Of a stretch of 39,515 bases of DNA, positions 23,339 through 29,589 are shown in pieces. Each line of letters starts with the position of its first letter. Within the stretch, counting starts at the first letter, position 1. This DNA comes from a virus. The notes under the pieces were generated by a model, which was given only the letters and a program-made list of their open reading frames with translations, had not been told where the DNA came from and searched no databases. The position numbers were made by a program, and so were the translations under genes. The stretch is taken from the IMG/VR virus record IMGVR_UViG_3300027852_000093, positions 1-39,515 of that record; one strand, given 5' to 3'.

Positions 23339-23368
23339 TTGACAATAATATATAGTATGTGCTATAGT
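23339..23368 (+). promoter_or_regulatory. Rightward early promoter
   Basis: TTGACA at 23339-23344 is followed after 18 bases by TATAGT (23363-23368). The predicted start of the transcript is near 23375, only about 15 bases before the ATG at 23390. With the leftward promoter it forms a divergent pair: the sequence TGTCAACCCCTTGACA contains both -35 boxes as a palindrome, so one dimeric regulator, or polymerase itself, could not easily use both at once. Confidence 0.7.
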
Positions 23369-23389
23369 CTGCAATAGATGGAGGACAGC

Positions 23390-23557
23390 ATGGATAAGTT
23401 GTTGACAGTAGAAGAGGCTGCGGCGATACTGCGGGTATCCAAGGCAACCCTGCGGTTCAGCCTGCCGATCCCGTGCATCCGCATTGGTGGGGCGAAGCAT
23501 CGGAGGTATCGAGAGGAAGACATCCAAAAGTACATGGATGAAAACAGGGAGGAGTGA
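23390..23557 (+). CDS. Excisionase/MerR-type HTH protein, 55 aa
   Basis: First gene of the rightward early block; GGAGGACAGC precedes the ATG. The sequence TVEEAAAILRVSKATLRFSL is an HTH_17-type winged helix-turn-helix, followed by CIRIGGAKHRRYREEDI, the usual wing. Such proteins are excisionases or small repressors. No integrase is present, so a regulatory role at the adjacent divergent promoters is more likely than excision. The next gene starts one base after its TGA. Confidence 0.75.
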   Translation: MDKLLTVEEAAAILRVSKATLRFSLPIPCIRIGGAKHRRYREEDIQKYMDENREE

Positions 23558-23558
23558 T

Positions 23559-23966
23559 ATGGACGACATAGAGACCATCATGGAGTACATCAACGCCAAG
23601 GTGGAATATGAGGTAGCCAGTGCCCTTAGCTCTCATGAGGCGGGTTATCATGATGACGACGAGGACTCATGCAGAGTAGAGAGGAAAGCTATGGAGTTGG
23701 CAGAGGCTAAAATGAAGGGGCTGAAGAACGACAAGGGATGCGAGCCGGCAGAGAAATTCATCGGGTGGAGTTACACGAAAGCTAATGGCGATGAGATCAC
23801 TATAGGCAAGTTGGAAGACGGCACGAAAAAGTGCATGTACACTACAACAGAGGGCGCAATCAAAATCCTCGCGACCTTCGAGACTGATGAACAAGCCCAG
23901 ATTGCAATTGACTGGCTAGTTTATCTGGTAAACAGCATTGTTACTTCGTGGGGATCTGAATGCTAA
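23559..23966 (+). CDS. Hypothetical early protein, 135 aa
   Basis: The ATG at 23559 has GGAGG six to seven bases upstream, inside the end of the HTH gene. The product is acidic at the N-terminus (DDIETIMEYINAKVEYEVAS; HDDDEDSC) and has a C-terminal alpha/beta segment (GDEITIGKLEDGTKKCMYTT, then TDEQAQIAIDWLVYLV). I do not recognise it. Its position right after the regulator suggests an immediate early function. Confidence 0.6.
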   Translation: MDDIETIMEYINAKVEYEVASALSSHEAGYHDDDEDSCRVERKAMELAEAKMKGLKNDKGCEPAEKFIGWSYTKANGDEITIGKLEDGTKKCMYTTTEGAIKILATFETDEQAQIAIDWLVYLVNSIVTSWGSEC

Positions 23967-23980
23967 TAGGAGGTAGCCAT

Positions 23981-24136
23981 ATGTTTAGATTGAGTCGGTA
24001 TTGGAATCGAGTTGCATACTTTGTGATGAAGCTCGGGCGGCGTATGATTTGGGATCAGACAGGAAAGAATAGAGAGTTATTGGCGGTGGATAGGGTGTTA
24101 TCCAAATACACAGAGACAATCATGTGCGATAAGTGA
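23981..24136 (+). CDS. Small basic early protein, 51 aa
   Basis: TAGGAGG precedes the ATG and the TGA overlaps the start of the methyltransferase gene. The product begins MFRLSRYWNRVAYFVMKLGR, an amphipathic basic segment, and ends with the helix KNRELLAVDRVLSKYTETI, which loosely recalls Spo0E-like helices, but too weakly for assignment. Ribosome site and stop-start coupling support translation. Confidence 0.55.
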   Translation: MFRLSRYWNRVAYFVMKLGRRMIWDQTGKNRELLAVDRVLSKYTETIMCDK

Positions 24137-25080
24137 TGATGCGGTACGGGAGCTTGTTCGCAGGTATTGGAGGTATTGATCTTGGATTAGAGAGGGCTGG
24201 GATGAAGTGTCTGTGGCAGGTGGAAAACGACCCCTATTGCCTGAAGGTACTTGCTAAACATTGGCCTGATGTTAGGAGATATAGTGATGTCAAAGACATT
24301 ACAGAACTCGAATACGTTGATCTCATCGCAGGGGGATTCCCTTGTCAGCCCGTCTCAGTCGCAGGAGCAAGGAAAGGGACAGAAGATGAGCGGTGGCTCT
24401 GGCCGGAATTCCTCCGGATCCTTCGCATGGTACGACCAAGGTTCGTGCTCGTGGAGAACGTACCAGGCTTGCTTTCTATCAATCGAGGGACCGTCTTTGG
24501 CGGAATACTCGGAGACCTGGCCGAGAGCGGGTATGATGCGGAATGGGGTTGTTTATCAGCAGCCTCCGTGGGCGCGCCCCACAGGAGAGATCGAGTCTTC
24601 ATTGTGGCGCACACCAGGAGCGAACGAAACAACAGGAGGGCCGGCCAATGCGGAAACCCGCAAGCGGCAAGGACATGCTATCAGTCTATCGGATCAAGTG
24701 AACACACCAAATATGTGGCCGACTCCTCGTTGCGGAGACGGTATGCTATATCAACTCCGGAACCCCAGAAACATCAAGGACGGGAATCACGGGGCCAGAC
24801 TGGAAGATGCTGTAGCACTATATCCGTCTCCCCAGAGCAGGGATTGGAAGGGAGTAAGTCAGCGGTACAGCCACGGGAATACAAACGACTGCCTCCCGAA
24901 TGCGATTGGTGGGCACCTGAACCCGACGTGGGTCGAGTGGCTTATGGGATTCCCGATCGGGTGGACCGACTTAGAGGTTTAGGCAATGCAGTAGTCCCTC
25001 AAGTAGCGGAGTACATTGGTAGGCAGATAATGCGAGATGGCAGCGCAGAGATTGCAGCAGGAAGTTATGGATTTGGATAA
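24136..25080 (+). CDS. dcm: DNA cytosine C5 methyltransferase
   Basis: This is a 314-residue protein. It holds the ordered C5-MTase motifs: I, YGSLFAGIGGIDLGLERAG near the start; IV, AGGFPCQPVSVAG with catalytic Cys70; VI, FVLVENVPG (Glu107); VIII, PHRRDRVFIVAH; X, RLRGLGNAVVPQVAEYIG. The region 165-260, where target recognition is expected, is irregular in sequence. The enzyme methylates C in an unknown DNA site. With no matching endonuclease nearby it probably protects phage DNA or alters expression. Residues 51-282 are also encoded in a second frame (see 24287). Confidence 0.9.
   Translation: MMRYGSLFAGIGGIDLGLERAGMKCLWQVENDPYCLKVLAKHWPDVRRYSDVKDITELEYVDLIAGGFPCQPVSVAGARKGTEDERWLWPEFLRILRMVRPRFVLVENVPGLLSINRGTVFGGILGDLAESGYDAEWGCLSAASVGAPHRRDRVFIVAHTRSERNNRRAGQCGNPQAARTCYQSIGSSEHTKYVADSSLRRRYAISTPEPQKHQGRESRGQTGRCCSTISVSPEQGLEGSKSAVQPREYKRLPPECDWWAPEPDVGRVAYGIPDRVDRLRGLGNAVVPQVAEYIGRQIMRDGSAEIAAGSYGFG
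24287..24982 (+). CDS. Overlapping +1 frame gene inside dcm, 231 aa
   Basis: This frame lies wholly inside the methyltransferase gene, shifted by one base. Its ATG is eight bases after TTAGGAG. The product has two stretches that I recognise from phage proteins encoded near cytosine methyltransferases: CSWRTYQACFLSIEG then SETWPRAGMMRNGVVYQ, and a C-terminus GGHLNPTWVEWLMGFPIGWT. An open frame of 232 codons in a second frame, with a good start and conserved-looking ends, argues for real dual coding. Function unknown; it may work with the methyltransferase. It could also be an effect of constraint from dcm, so a search is needed to settle it. Confidence 0.65.
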   Translation: MSKTLQNSNTLISSQGDSLVSPSQSQEQGKGQKMSGGSGRNSSGSFAWYDQGSCSWRTYQACFLSIEGPSLAEYSETWPRAGMMRNGVVYQQPPWARPTGEIESSLWRTPGANETTGGPANAETRKRQGHAISLSDQVNTPNMWPTPRCGDGMLYQLRNPRNIKDGNHGARLEDAVALYPSPQSRDWKGVSQRYSHGNTNDCLPNAIGGHLNPTWVEWLMGFPIGWTDLEV

Positions 25081-25092
25081 CTAGCGCCGCCA

Positions 25093-25123
25093 TTGACTCT
25101 TGGGCCATTAACTATGGTATAAT
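25093..25123 (+). promoter_or_regulatory. Candidate promoter for the XRE-regulator/replication genes
   Basis: TATAAT at 25118-25123 is preceded by TGG, an extended -10 pattern. TTGACT lies at 25093-25098 with a 19-base spacer, longer than ideal. It stands in the 81-base gap between dcm and the XRE-type regulator. It would give the regulator and the replication initiator their own transcript. Confidence 0.5.
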
Positions 25124-25161
25124 GCACAGTGATGAGAGAAAGCAAATAATAAGGAGGTTTA

Positions 25162-25380
25162 ATGATGGCACAGTCAGCAAATTGTCTGCGGAGTATGCGG
25201 AAGCAGAAAGGGTTTAGCCAGCAGGGACTGGCAGTTGCAGCAAATGCAGCCCCCAGTTTACTAGTAATGGTGGAGCGATACGACTATCTCCCTGGCCCGG
25301 ACGTTCGTCAGAGATTGGTAAAGGTGTTGAATTGCGCAGAGAGCGAAATATGGAGTGAGCTGGATCAGGTGACAGTCTGA
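25162..25380 (+). CDS. XRE-family HTH regulator, 72 aa
   Basis: AAGGAGG precedes an ATGATG start pair. The fold is that of a Cro/CI-type DNA-binding domain: LRSMRKQKGFSQQGLAVAAN (first two helices), then APSLLVMVERYDYLPGPDVR and a closing helix RQRLVKVLNCAESEIWSEL. It has no C-terminal dimer or cleavage domain, so it is nearer to Cro than to a LexA-like repressor. A likely target is its own promoter or the divergent early promoters. Confidence 0.8.
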   Translation: MMAQSANCLRSMRKQKGFSQQGLAVAANAAPSLLVMVERYDYLPGPDVRQRLVKVLNCAESEIWSELDQVTV

Positions 25381-25395
25381 ATAAGGAGCAAGGTG

Positions 25396-26196
25396 ATGAA
25401 AACAATTGAGGAGTTCTACCGATGGGAGCTTGACTCGCGGGACACAATAGATGTGAAGCGCAGCTACATTGATATGGCTGGGGATTTGGTAGCAGGGGTA
25501 TTGCTGAGTCAGATAGTATTCTGGCATCTCCCCTCGAAGGATGGGGGATCAAAGTTGAAAGTTGAACTTAACGGCTACCTGTGGCTAGTCAAGGCAAAGC
25601 ATGAATGGTGGGATGAGTGTAGGATCAGCCCTAAGCAGTTCGACAGGGCTATAAAGGTGCTGAAAGAGAGAGGTCTAGTGCAAACATCGGTGCATAAATT
25701 TGGGGGGAATCCCACAACCCACATACGAATTGACCCGACTGGATTCCTCCAGGGGGTAGAAAGGAACATTACCAAAGGTACTTTTCCAAACATACCAAAA
25801 GTAATTATCCAACATGACCAAAGGGATGTTTCCTCTTACATAGATTACTCTTCAGAGATTACTGCAGAGAGAGAAGAGGGAGACACAGCACCAGCAAAAA
25901 AAATCAAGCGAACAGTACACATGGACTCAGAGGCATTGGCTAAGTTCAAGGTGGACTACCCTGGAAGCAATGTAGATTTAGAGTGGGCGAAGTGCCAAGA
26001 CAATTGGCTCGCCCGGGGCCTGACAATGAAGGATGAGCTCGCAGCGTTTCGGAACTGGATGCGGAATGCAAAGGAGTTTAACCGTGCGCCAAGTAAACGA
26101 GGCAGTACACGGCAACCTCAAAGGTATACCACGGTCGAAGAGTTTCGCGAACAGCGCAGAACAGGAGGAGGGCTAAGGACCGGGCGCGGATGGTGA
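25396..26196 (+). CDS. Phage replication initiator / replisome organiser-like protein
   Basis: The 266-residue protein starts at the ATG with AAGGAGCAAGG upstream. Residues 25-120 form a winged-helix pattern seen in phage replication proteins: DLVAGVLLSQIVFWHLPSKD, then LVKAKHEWWDECRISPKQFD, then RAIKVLKERGLVQTSVHKF, and THIRID. The middle is hydrophilic (likely linker) and the C-terminal part (FKVDYPGSNVDLEWAKCQDN, then AAFRNWMRNAKEF) resembles helicase-loader tails. It would bind the phage origin and recruit the host replisome. Confidence 0.7.
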   Translation: MKTIEEFYRWELDSRDTIDVKRSYIDMAGDLVAGVLLSQIVFWHLPSKDGGSKLKVELNGYLWLVKAKHEWWDECRISPKQFDRAIKVLKERGLVQTSVHKFGGNPTTHIRIDPTGFLQGVERNITKGTFPNIPKVIIQHDQRDVSSYIDYSSEITAEREEGDTAPAKKIKRTVHMDSEALAKFKVDYPGSNVDLEWAKCQDNWLARGLTMKDELAAFRNWMRNAKEFNRAPSKRGSTRQPQRYTTVEEFREQRRTGGGLRTGRGW

Positions 26197-26280
26197 TGAT
26201 GGAAGGGGTGCCTGACCACAGGCCGTAGGGTAGTGTTGGATATTAGCTTATTAGTCATAGCGCGAAGCGTGGAGGTAATA

Positions 26281-26466
26281 ATGAGCGAACAGATGATTTG
26301 CCTTCCGTGTGCAAGGGATCTACGGATACCCAAGACACAGTGGCTTAGGGCTCGCAAGGGTGGATTCTTCTGTGGGTGGTGCCATCAGTATGTGCAATGC
26401 TCATCCATCGACCCTTCGCGCCTGTCTAACCAAAGGGAGGTGAAGCATGGCAATGAATCCAGATGA
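26281..26466 (+). CDS. Small zinc-finger protein, 61 aa
   Basis: I chose the ATG at 26281, which has GGAGG five bases upstream, over an upstream in-frame start at 26233. The product has MICLPCARDL and GGFFCGWCHQYVQC, a Cys-x2-Cys pair repeated 26 residues apart: a zinc ribbon. Its end overlaps the next gene by 20 bases. Function unknown. Confidence 0.6.
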   Translation: MSEQMICLPCARDLRIPKTQWLRARKGGFFCGWCHQYVQCSSIDPSRLSNQREVKHGNESR

Positions 26467-26674
26467 CGTAGCAAGATTGTTAATAGGCAAAACAATAAAA
26501 GAAGTTACGCACTTCTCGTATTTGGGTTGGGCAATGTGCATTGAGGAAATTATATTCACAGATGGAACGATCATAGAGGTGGGGGGCGATGCAGATTATG
26601 GACGCTTTGATGACATAACATTGCCAGATGGTACCCAATATAGTATTGATTTTGACGACGAGTCATGTAAGTGA
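26447..26674 (+). CDS. Hypothetical early protein, 75 aa
   Basis: ATG with GGGAGG six bases upstream. The protein is a small acidic alpha/beta domain (DDVARLLIGKTIKEVTHFSY, then IEEIIFTDGTIIEVGGDADY). I recall the strand-turn pattern TDGT-IEVGGD from small phage proteins of unknown role, but cannot name the family. The TAA-free end runs close to the next ribosome site. Function unknown. Confidence 0.6.
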   Translation: MAMNPDDVARLLIGKTIKEVTHFSYLGWAMCIEEIIFTDGTIIEVGGDADYGRFDDITLPDGTQYSIDFDDESCK

Positions 26675-26685
26675 AAGGAGGGGCT

Positions 26686-26958
26686 ATGTGCCAGAAAGAC
26701 ACGGAGTATATCGCAGAGCTGGAGGCGGCGTTGACATGGGCGCTGAACGAGGGTGGTTGGAGGATTATACACAATCCATGGAATCCGGTGCCAGCGTGTA
26801 TTGAGTATGATGGTATGTACAGTGTCAGGATAGTGCGGCGCGATACCGTTGAGGAGGCGTCAGAACCACCAGCTCCAGTCAGACCAACAGACGAGTTGCG
26901 CTGCGACTGCGGACGGAAGTTGTACTGTCGGTGTTCAGTGTGCGACAACGATGAGTGA
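26686..26958 (+). CDS. Small early protein with C-terminal zinc ribbon, 90 aa
   Basis: The ATG at 26686 has AAGGAGG five bases upstream. The N-terminal part (YIAELEAALTWALNEGGWRI) is a helix; the C-terminus, CDCGRKLYCRCSVCDNDE, has five Cys in 14 residues and would bind zinc. The stop is followed by the next ribosome site within a few bases. Function unknown. Confidence 0.6.
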   Translation: MCQKDTEYIAELEAALTWALNEGGWRIIHNPWNPVPACIEYDGMYSVRIVRRDTVEEASEPPAPVRPTDELRCDCGRKLYCRCSVCDNDE

Positions 26959-26969
26959 GGAGGCGAATC

Positions 26970-27284
26970 ATGGCAGATGAGTTGACTTTGGAGGCGATAG
27001 ACAAACTAATCAAGGCCATGAAGCCATACGTGAAGCCTAAGTGTGAGATCTGCGGCGAGCCAGCCGACTACCTGTTCACATATTTCATGGTTTGCGAGGG
27101 CTGTATTAGGACTGGTGTTGCAGAGTCGAAGTTCAAGGGTTATGCGGATAAGTTCAAGAAAGACATGGCTGCTCTTATGGAAGCTTCCAAGGGCGATTCA
27201 ATCGCACCGTGGTATGGGATACCGGTGATTGTTCCTGAAGACGGTGAAGGCACACAGGCAAGCGAGAGCGAGGAGGCGATATGA
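26970..27284 (+). CDS. Zinc-ribbon early protein, 104 aa
   Basis: ATG at 26970 follows GAGGAGG. Residues 25-45 hold CEICGEPADYLFTYFMVCEG C, a four-Cys ribbon with 15 residues between pairs. A helix (KGYADKFKKDMAALMEASK) and a Glu/Ser-rich tail (GTQASESEEAI) follow. The last bases overlap the next ATG by four. The DNA coding the tail, GCAAGCGAGAG-GAGG, recurs at the end of the next gene, a sign of local duplication. Confidence 0.6.
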   Translation: MADELTLEAIDKLIKAMKPYVKPKCEICGEPADYLFTYFMVCEGCIRTGVAESKFKGYADKFKKDMAALMEASKGDSIAPWYGIPVIVPEDGEGTQASESEEAI

Positions 27285-27535
27285 GGATAGGTATTGACCC
27301 TAGAGATGGCGGGACGCTAGAGTTAAGAGATGTGTTTAACTCTGTAGTATTCAAGACGGACGAGGGGGAGGAGTTGGTGGTGTGTATGCGGGATGGTGCC
27401 TTTGAGATTGCCGTGCTGGACACCACTATAAAACCCAGAGTGAAGGGGGAGAGATACTATCGGTGGTTCGCAGCAAGTGGATCTGGGATAAGCGAACAAC
27501 TCAATACAGGGGCAAGCGAGAGTGAGGGGAGATGA
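27281..27535 (+). CDS. Hypothetical early protein, 84 aa
   Basis: It begins in an ATGA overlap with the zinc-ribbon gene, with GAGGAGG upstream. The protein is a small beta-rich domain (GTLELRDVFNSVVFKTDEGE, then VVCMRDGAFEIAVLDTTI). Its C-terminal tail (NTGASESEGR) resembles that of the preceding gene product. The stop overlaps the next start. Function unknown. Confidence 0.6.
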   Translation: MRIGIDPRDGGTLELRDVFNSVVFKTDEGEELVVCMRDGAFEIAVLDTTIKPRVKGERYYRWFAASGSGISEQLNTGASESEGR

Positions 27536-27858
27536 TGTTAGCGATACAGATATTGATCGGGGTACTCGTAGTGTTGGAGTTGATACGACTACGGGAGACT
27601 GTCAAGGCCAATGCAAAGATTATTGCCACCTACCGGGAAACGGAGAACCTCAAGGGGCGATGGAATGAGATGTGTCAAGGGGTTGAGGGACTGGCAGAGC
27701 AGGGGGAATGGCTGAATGAGTTAAGGGTTATCCTGGTTGATAAGTATGGGTGGCCTGCTTCCAGTGCTAGCGAGTTGAATGTGGATGCGTGGCTGGAATA
27801 TTACAAGGACGGGATGACTCCCGGAGGGGCATGTCGGGAGGGATTAGGCCGCGACTGA
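27532..27858 (+). CDS. Single-pass membrane protein, 108 aa
   Basis: An ATGATG start overlaps the previous TGA, with GGGGAG upstream. Residues 3-20 are a hydrophobic segment (LAIQILIGVLVVLELIRL), followed by a soluble helical part (RETVKANAKIIATYRETENL). It would sit in the inner membrane with its C-terminal domain in the cytoplasm or outside. A superinfection-exclusion role is possible but unproven. Confidence 0.6.
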   Translation: MMLAIQILIGVLVVLELIRLRETVKANAKIIATYRETENLKGRWNEMCQGVEGLAEQGEWLNELRVILVDKYGWPASSASELNVDAWLEYYKDGMTPGGACREGLGRD

Positions 27859-27869
27859 GGAGGTGATCT

Positions 27870-28019
27870 ATGGATGACAAGTTGGCTTCGCAAATGATAT
27901 ACGCAGCGATCAAGAAGATAAAGTTAGAGAAGGAGGTGTTAGTTGCAATACCGAAAGAAGCCAGTAGTGATCGAGGCGGTTCAATGGAATGGATTTGGGA
28001 GATTCCCGAAAGTATCTGA
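27870..28019 (+). CDS. Small protein, 49 aa, overlapping the next gene
   Basis: ATG has GAGGAGG six bases upstream, a strong ribosome site. The product starts MDDKLASQMIYAAIKKIKLE, a helix, and runs 77 bases into the following gene in another frame. The part before the overlap looks like a real short helix. It may be a small gene or a leader for translational coupling. Confidence 0.4.
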   Translation: MDDKLASQMIYAAIKKIKLEKEVLVAIPKEASSDRGGSMEWIWEIPESI

Positions 28020-28269
28020 TGTATTTGAAACGTATCCAGATGACGGGGTGGTTTGTGATGTTTGTGGGGCCGACCTTCATATTCATGGTTGGATAGGCAC
28101 GCTTGAAGGTGGTCATCGCGTTTGCCCTGGGGATTGGATCATTACAGGGGTTCAAGGTGAACGCTACCCATGCAAGCCTGATATATTCGAGCAGACATAC
28201 GAGGCTGTTGAGGAGGTGTCAGAATGTGGCAAGGACCACGGCGGCGAGGATTCGAGCAAGACTTACTAG
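27943..28269 (+). CDS. Conserved phage protein of unknown function, 108 aa
   Basis: The TTG start has GGAGG six bases upstream. The sequence MQYRKKPVVIEAVQWNG at the N-terminus and GDWIITGVQGERYPCKPDIF near the C-terminus match a widespread small phage protein that I recognise by these two blocks; its role is not known. A CDVCGADLHIHG segment adds a possible zinc site. The end overlaps the next gene by 46 bases. Confidence 0.75.
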   Translation: MQYRKKPVVIEAVQWNGFGRFPKVSDVFETYPDDGVVCDVCGADLHIHGWIGTLEGGHRVCPGDWIITGVQGERYPCKPDIFEQTYEAVEEVSECGKDHGGEDSSKTY

Positions 28270-28436
28270 CCTATGATGGGGCGATCGAAGATGTGGTCGC
28301 ATACCTTGAGGAGATGCTGCAGAAGCCGGACATCAAGCCGGACACGAGGGTAGGGCTAAGGTTTGTAGTATCGATACTCAAGGCAAGGCCCGGCGACTTG
28401 ACATCAAGCCCAGAGTGTGATACAGATAAACTTTAG
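28224..28436 (+). CDS. Hypothetical early protein, 70 aa
   Basis: ATG with GAGGAGG upstream, within the end of the previous gene. The product has a helical middle (YDGAIEDVVAYLEEMLQKPD, then TRVGLRFVVSILKARPG). No metal site or membrane segment. The stop lies at the base of a strong hairpin (28436-28480). Confidence 0.55.
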   Translation: MWQGPRRRGFEQDLLAYDGAIEDVVAYLEEMLQKPDIKPDTRVGLRFVVSILKARPGDLTSSPECDTDKL

Positions 28437-28480
28437 GCGCAATGGCCCAGGGGTCCCCTCCTTTCCCCCTGGGTCGCGCC
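28436..28480 (+). other. Strong hairpin after the early gene string
   Basis: GGCGC (28436-28440) and GCGCC (28476-28480) enclose CCCAGGGG and CCCCTGGG, giving about 13 base pairs around a pyrimidine-rich loop. No T-run follows, so it is not a simple intrinsic terminator. It may stabilise the 3' end of the early transcript, act as a factor-dependent terminator, or shield the RNA after ribozyme cleavage downstream. Confidence 0.5.
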
Positions 28481-28496
28481 GACATACGAAGGCGCT

Positions 28497-28727
28497 ATGT
28501 GGTATAGAACTTTTCAGGAAAGGGAGCGCTTCGAGTGGGGTTGGGATAGGCCTATCACTGGAGTAGTAAAGGGCCACCCCATTGGGGTATCTGCTGAATA
28601 TCCATGGCATCGGCAGATGGAGGATATACGCACAGGCAATACCCCTAGTGAGGTAGCGCAACGTCAAGGATTAAAGGCGTACAAGGTGAAGGTGGGCGCA
28701 GGTAGTGTTAAGCAGCAGGCTCCTTAG
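28497..28727 (+). CDS. Hypothetical protein, 76 aa
   Basis: The ATG has a weak site (GAAGG, four bases upstream). The product is rich in aromatic and charged residues (MWYRTFQERERFEWGWDRPI) and ends with a basic segment (GLKAYKVKVGAGSVKQQAP). It lies alone between the hairpin and the hammerhead ribozyme. Coding is plausible but less certain than for its neighbours. Confidence 0.4.
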   Translation: MWYRTFQERERFEWGWDRPITGVVKGHPIGVSAEYPWHRQMEDIRTGNTPSEVAQRQGLKAYKVKVGAGSVKQQAP

Positions 28728-28760
28728 GCCTGCCAGGACGGTGTGGTAGCAGGTGCATGC

Positions 28761-28825
28761 CCAGCATTAAGGCTGATGAGCCGAAAGGCGAAACGCGAGA
28801 GCGTCCCTTAGCGCCCCCTAGCTGG
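28761..28825 (+). ncRNA. Hammerhead ribozyme (type I)
   Basis: All core positions are present. CTGATGA (28773-28779) is followed by stem II GCC/GGC with a GAAA loop (28780-28789), GAA (28790-28792), stem III ACGC/GCGT with a GAGA loop (28793-28804) and C28805, the cleavage nucleotide. Stem I is TAAGG (28768-28772) with CCTTA (28806-28810), extended across an internal loop by CCAGC (28761-28765) with GCTGG (28821-28825). Self-cleavage is expected between 28805 and 28806 in rightward transcripts. Hammerheads are known in some phage genomes. The internal loop of stem I could dock on the stem II loop. Confidence 0.92.
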
Positions 28826-28897
28826 GTGAGTTGGGGCCAAGGCCGTCCGTTTAAGAATCTTGCTGCTTAACACGAGAAAGGATGTGGCGATAGCAAT

Positions 28898-29140
28898 ATG
28901 AGAGCAGAGGATTGCAAGAACTTCCATCCTGGGCCAGAGGTGACCACTGGTCATGATTGGCAACCGAGAATATGGTGTAGCCATGAATATTACTGCGCTG
29001 ATGCCAAAAGTTGCACCAAACAGATACGAATGGAATGCCATTTCGAGCCCAAGCCAAAAGACGATCCCCTAAGTAGTCGGCCAACGATAACACTTGAGGA
29101 GTGCCCAGAATTCGATTTCGTAGGTGAGGGGTTTGGATAA
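28898..29140 (+). CDS. Cys-containing hypothetical protein, 80 aa
   Basis: The ATG has only a distant AAAGGA upstream. The product contains six Cys (EDCKNFHPG, WCSHEYYCADAKSC, MECHF, EECPEF), which suggests a small metal-bound fold. It is the first gene after the ribozyme, so its message would carry the 5'-hydroxyl end left by cleavage. Function unknown. Confidence 0.5.
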   Translation: MRAEDCKNFHPGPEVTTGHDWQPRIWCSHEYYCADAKSCTKQIRMECHFEPKPKDDPLSSRPTITLEECPEFDFVGEGFG

Positions 29141-29262
29141 TCCATATTGAATCGTTATGCCCTTGATGCCTCGTGTGCCGGGTTAAAGACCAAACAGTGA
29201 GAGTTTGCGCTACTCATTGGGGCACGGGGGACATGAGGGGCATAAATAGGGAAGGAGGCAAT

Positions 29263-29469
29263 ATGGTAGCAATAGGGATGAAGAGGACGTGGTGTAAGGT
29301 GGAGGATGGGTGGGTGTACGAGCCGTGGGCAACCCGGAGGGTGTCAACGACTACTTCTGGCCCTGTGACACTGGAGCCTACGCATTCCGTCTCCAACTGG
29401 TATGCGGATATGAATGGGTATGTAGATAGGGGTCGCTGGTATACTGGCGGCGTCACTAGCGTCGGCTAA
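29263..29469 (+). CDS. Hypothetical protein, 68 aa
   Basis: I chose the ATG at 29263, with AAGGAGG five bases upstream. The sequence (MVAIGMKRTWCKVEDGWVYE, then VSNWYADMNGYVDRGRWYTG) is beta-rich and aromatic. No named domain is visible. Its stop is at the foot of the structured region before the ParB-methyltransferase gene. Confidence 0.5.
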   Translation: MVAIGMKRTWCKVEDGWVYEPWATRRVSTTTSGPVTLEPTHSVSNWYADMNGYVDRGRWYTGGVTSVG

Positions 29470-29537
29470 GCCGCCTTCCACAGCTCATCTGCCATGTGTA
29501 GAAGGAGTAACGAGGCCGTTCTCTATGAGGGCGGCTT
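29468..29537 (+). other. Two competing RNA stems upstream of the ParB-methyltransferase gene
   Basis: An outer stem AAGCCGCC (29468-29475) with GGCGGCTT (29530-29537) shares two bases with an inner stem CCTTCCACA (29474-29482) pairing TGTG-TA-GAAGG (29495-29505). A sequence GAAGGAG, which looks like a ribosome site, is inside the inner stem. The region could be a switch, a terminator or a packaging-related structure. A TTGACA at 29552-29557 follows with a poor -10 box. Confidence 0.4.
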
Positions 29538-29589
29538 CTGCCGTTTCGCCCTTGACAACCGCCGCATAATGTGATAAGGATATTTGCAT

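Noticed and set aside
24345-24632. Minus-strand frame inside the methyltransferase gene
   Set aside because: Opposite orientation to the block, no ribosome site, and no recognisable sequence, unlike the +1 frame on the plus strand.
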